Source: Riptortus pedestris
Lineage: Eukaryota > Arthropoda > Insecta > Hemiptera > Alydidae
Assembly (NCBI GenBank): GCA_019009955.1
Contig: CM032230.1
Span: 24,955,001 to 25,019,000 of the forward strand
DNA: 64,000 bases
Direction of reading: 5' to 3'
In this document: piece after piece, positions 46,374 through 64,000 of the stretch
Layout of the letters: each line of letters starts with the position of its first letter
Numbering within the stretch: position 1 is the stretch's first letter
Position numbers and translations under genes: made by a program
The notes under the pieces: model-generated
What the model was told of the DNA's origin: nothing
Database searches by the model: none
What the model saw: only the letters and a program-made list of their open reading frames with translations

Positions 46374-47272
46374 TAAAGTAAAAAATAATTAAAATAAAAC
46401 CTTTATTTGTACATACATAAATATTACAGATCAAGAAGATACAGTACATATTTTTCGTTTCAATATTCTATTTCTATTTTTCGTTTCTAGTACAAATTCA
46501 ACTTGAAGTTGAGGTCTTTTGAGTTCATTATTACTCTGCGTGCGCGAAGATATGCTAATTTATTTCAGGTTTAATCCTGGCCACGTATTGAGCTTCCCCA
46601 AGTCTCTTCTTTGTTCAGCAATTCTCTGCCATGTTGCCCTGCCCCATGTAAGTCCTATGGGGTAGGTGGTCTTCCTCTTGTAGTACGAGGGTACCAGTTG
46701 ATATTATTTTTAGATCATTTACCTTTAGTCTCCCTCACCAGGTGCCCTGCCCTTTTCCATTTTCTCTTATTGATGATCCACGCTATGTCAAAGAATTTTG
46801 TTTTTTCTCTAATCCATTCCCTGCAATTCTTAGTGATGTGTAGAATCCCCACTCCATTTCCCTCACTACAATTCTGAGTTATCTGATTTGTTAAAGCAAA
46901 AGTGAATAAAATAAATTGCTTCTCGATTTGGTAATAAAAAGAAAACCCAGGGCACAAAGAGGTTTGAAATAATATTGAATTGATTTTCTTGTATTTACAT
47001 CCGGTTGTATTTCACTAGAACAGGAAGTTCTGATTTTCTTTTTTCCCAAGTTGGCAGGCATGACGCACTGGCCCCTAATTGCATTTTGCTAGAAACCATA
47101 CAACAATAAACCTACCCGGACGAAGGGGGGGGGGATCTTTAATGGGGATATGAATTCATAGTTATACCTGTGAACCCTCGAGAGTTATACCTAAGTTGAC
47201 CAATGACAGTCATGAAAAATAGAAATTATCATTATCCTAATTATTCTAACCTGGGTTTGGCACACCTACGGT
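46374..47272 (-). mobile_element. LINE 3' end, tandem copy 1
   Basis: A block of about 900 bp is repeated almost identically immediately downstream. On the minus strand it runs from a 5' truncation point ('ccgtaggtgtgccaaaccca') through coding-like sequence to a 3' end with 'tgtacaaataaaggtttta' and an A/T-rich tail. Both copies share the same 5' truncation, so they arose by tandem duplication, not by two insertions. Confidence 0.75.
46570..46957 (-). pseudogene. LINE ORF2 C-terminal fragment, copy 1
   Basis: The minus-strand frame shows 'EWIREKTKFFDIAWIINKRK' then 'WKRAGHLVRETKGK'. This corresponds to the '(R)RRTKvtDia.Ri...KW.WAGHv.R' segment found at the C terminus of insect RTE-like endonuclease/reverse transcriptases. 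After a frame change, 'PTYPIG' and 'GRATWQRIAEQRRDL' follow, matching the family's '...aG..W.r.A.dR..W' block. It is truncated and frameshifted, hence inactive. The clade assignment is from memory of the motif. Confidence 0.65.
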
Positions 47273-48145
47273 GTAAAGTAAAAAATAAAACCTTTATTTG
47301 TACATACATAAATATTACAGATCAAGAAGATACAGTACATATTTTACTTTTCAATACTTCTAGTACAAATTCAACTTGAAGTTGAGGTCTTTTGAGTTCA
47401 TTATTACTCTGCGTGCGCGAAGATATGCTAATTTATTTCAGGTTTAATCCTGGCCACGTATTGAGCTTCCCCAAGTCTCTTCTTTGTTCAGCAATTCTCT
47501 GCCATGTTGCCCTGCCCCATGTAAGTCCTATGGGGTAGGTGGTCTTCCTCTTGTAGTACGAGGGTACCAGTTGATATGATTTTTAGATCATTTACCTTTA
47601 GTCTCCCTCACCAGGTGCCTTGCCCATTTCCATTTTCTCTTATCGATGATCCACGCTATGTAAAAGAATTTTGTTTTTTCTCTAATCCACTCCCTGGAAT
47701 TCTTAGTGATGTGTTGAATCCCCACTCCATTTCCCTCACTACAATTCTGAGTTATCTGATTTGTTAAAGCAAAAGTGAATAAAATAAATTGCTTCTCGAT
47801 TTGGTAATAAAAAGAAAACCCAGGGCACAAAGAGGTTTGAAATAATATTGAAATGATTTTCTTGTTCTTACATCCGGTTGTATTTCACTAGAACAGGAAG
47901 TTCTGATTTTCTTTTTTCCCAAGTTGGCAGGCATGACGCACTGGACCCTCATTGCATTATGCAAGAAACCATACGACAATAAACATATCAGGAAGAAGGG
48001 GGGGGGGATCTTTAATGGGGACATGAATTCATAGTTATACCTGTGAACCCTCGAGAGTTATACCTAAGTTGACCAATGACAGTCATGAAAAATAGAAATT
48101 ATCATTATCCTAATTATTCTAACCTGGGTTTGGCACACCTACGGT
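47273..48145 (-). mobile_element. LINE 3' end, tandem copy 2
   Basis: It repeats 46374-47272 with scattered substitutions (for example 'ttgatattattttt' to 'ttgatatgattttt') and small indels near the 3' tail. Its far edge is only 140 bp upstream of the start codon of the ZAD zinc-finger gene. Confidence 0.75.
47470..47830 (-). pseudogene. LINE ORF2 C-terminal fragment, copy 2
   Basis: The same C-terminal text as copy 1 with a few replacements ('FFYIAWIIDKRKWKWARHLV'; the conserved AGH has become ARH). No independent function is expected. Confidence 0.6.
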
Positions 48146-48284
48146 TATAGCGCATTTCCCAGATGGAGTATTCTCTTAGAAGTTAAAACCAAACTTCATT
48201 ACATTCTTTTAGAATGGAATCATTCAAAACAATTACGTTTTGGCGGGCTAATCGATCGACGCAAGATGGTGGCCATCTATTGAG
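48146..48284 (+). promoter_or_regulatory. Putative core promoter and 5' UTR of ZAD gene
   Basis: This 139-bp unique segment lies between the LINE duplication and the ATG. It holds an ATCGATCGA stretch at 48251-48259, close to the DRE-type TATCGATA element of insect housekeeping promoters. It also holds AAGATGGTGGC at 48263-48273, close to the YY1/Pho motif AAGATGGCGGC that often marks start sites. A short upstream reading frame, ATG at 48266 to TGA at 48281-48283, encodes five residues and ends one base before the main ATG. No TATA box is evident. The assignment is inferred from position and motif resemblance. Confidence 0.5.
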
Positions 48285-63426
<15,142 letters not shown>

Positions 63427-63434
63427 TAATCTAT

Positions 63435-64000
63435 TGTTACCATTATTATAAAAACTGTAATAAACATTGTTTATTAGAGTACTTTTGGATTGCAAAATTT
63501 AACACACAAGCTTCAGAGTTTTTACCACTGCACAATTTATTTGAAAATGCACTACACACTTGGTCAATTATTCTTAACTATTACACAGTACAATAACATG
63601 TTCTATGTTCCTTTTATGTTTTGTGTTCCTTTTGTGTTCTATGGTCCTTTTATGTTTTGTGTTCCTTTTGTGTTCTATGGTCCTTTTATGTTTTGTGTTC
63701 TATGTTCCTTTTATGTTTTGTGTTCCTTTTGTGTTCTATGGTCCTTTTATGTTTTGTGTTCTATGTTCCTTTAATGTTTTGTGTTCCTTTTGTGTTCTAT
63801 GGTCCTTTTATGTTTTGTGTTCTATGTTCCTTTAATGTTTTGTGTTCTATGTTCCTTTCATGTTTTGTGTTCCTTTTGTGTTCTATGTTCCTTTCATGTT
63901 TTGTGTTCTATGTTCCTTTTATGTTTTGTGTTCCTTTTGTGTTCTATGTTCCTTTTATGTTTTGTGTTCCTTTTGTGTTGTGTTCCTTTTGTGTTCTATG
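63435..64000 (-). mobile_element. LTR fragment of the 21836-type family, running off the window
   Basis: The start TGTTAC and the next about 150 bp ('ctgtaataaacattgtttat', 'cttttggattgcaaaattta', 'ctgcacaatttatttgaaaa') follow the left end of the LTR at 21836 with about 80% identity by eye. From 63597 the LTR text is replaced by a minisatellite. The right end is outside the window, so solo LTR and full element cannot be separated. Confidence 0.75.
63597..64000. repeat. Minisatellite of 18-19 bp units, open at window end
   Basis: Units alternate between 'gttccttttatgttttgt' and 'gttccttttgtgttctatg', with a 'ggtccttttatg' variant. At least 400 bp are visible. Overlapping Cys/Phe-rich frames here are repeat artefacts. 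Confidence 0.95.

Noticed and set aside
63490..63835. Overlapping Cys/Phe/Leu-rich frames
   Set aside because: Artefacts of the 18-19 bp minisatellite.

Overview
This is AT-rich eukaryotic nuclear DNA. It is very probably from an insect with a repeat-laden genome. The one gene that looks intact carries a ZAD domain, a zinc-finger-associated domain essentially confined to arthropods. It has GT-AG introns and large transposon-filled introns. The species cannot be fixed from sequence alone. Nothing prokaryotic is present, and I found no tRNA or rRNA gene that looks functional.

Layout. From 1 to about 48.1 kb I find no host gene. The stretch is a graveyard of nested transposable elements. The dominant family (about 20 copies, both strands, often broken) looks like a non-autonomous Helentron (HINE/DINE-1 type). 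Its 5' end is AGCAGATTTCCC with a palindromic partner. Its core is a (TA)n microsatellite. An inverted GGGAAATCTGCT precedes the stem-loop ACGCAG-CCC-CTGCGT close to the 3' end, and insertion is between T residues. In two copies (6.6-9.5 kb and 30.7-35.2 kb) the (TA)n core holds a head-to-tail array of a second repeat, here called B. B units begin with a CCCGG-loop-CCGGG hairpin, contain about 300-bp subrepeats, and end in (CAAA)n followed by a TA-ending tail. The second array lies in a HINE that itself lies in a hAT-type element (30304-36103), giving three levels of nesting.

Other elements include relics of pogo/Tigger (4.3-4.8 kb) and Tc1 (29.3-30.2 kb) transposases, the 3' end of an RNase H-bearing LINE (26.5-27.1 kb) and a solo LTR (21836-22500). 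A decayed LTR/Ty3-gypsy element (39.3-42.1 kb) is interrupted by a hAT MITE with a perfect 8-bp target duplication. There is also a TIR element built from ten 81-bp hairpin minisatellite units (42.7-43.6 kb), a deleted hAT element with transposase C-terminus (44140-45235), a scattered tRNA-derived SINE family, and a tandemly duplicated LINE 3' end (46.4-48.1 kb).

From 48.2 kb to beyond the window end lies a + strand gene with eleven exons visible. It encodes at least 516 residues: an N-terminal ZAD split by intron 1, an AT-hook and basic linker, then nine C2H2 zinc fingers with a tenth begun. All exon junctions stay in phase. Its introns hold HINE copies, one with an internally deleted mariner inside it, and SINE pieces. 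An LTR of the same family as the 21.8 kb solo LTR lies 9 bp past the last visible exon and carries an expanded 18-19 bp minisatellite to the window end.

The ZAD protein is predicted to be a nuclear DNA-binding regulator that dimerises through the ZAD. The remaining features are transposon biology rather than a cooperating gene set.
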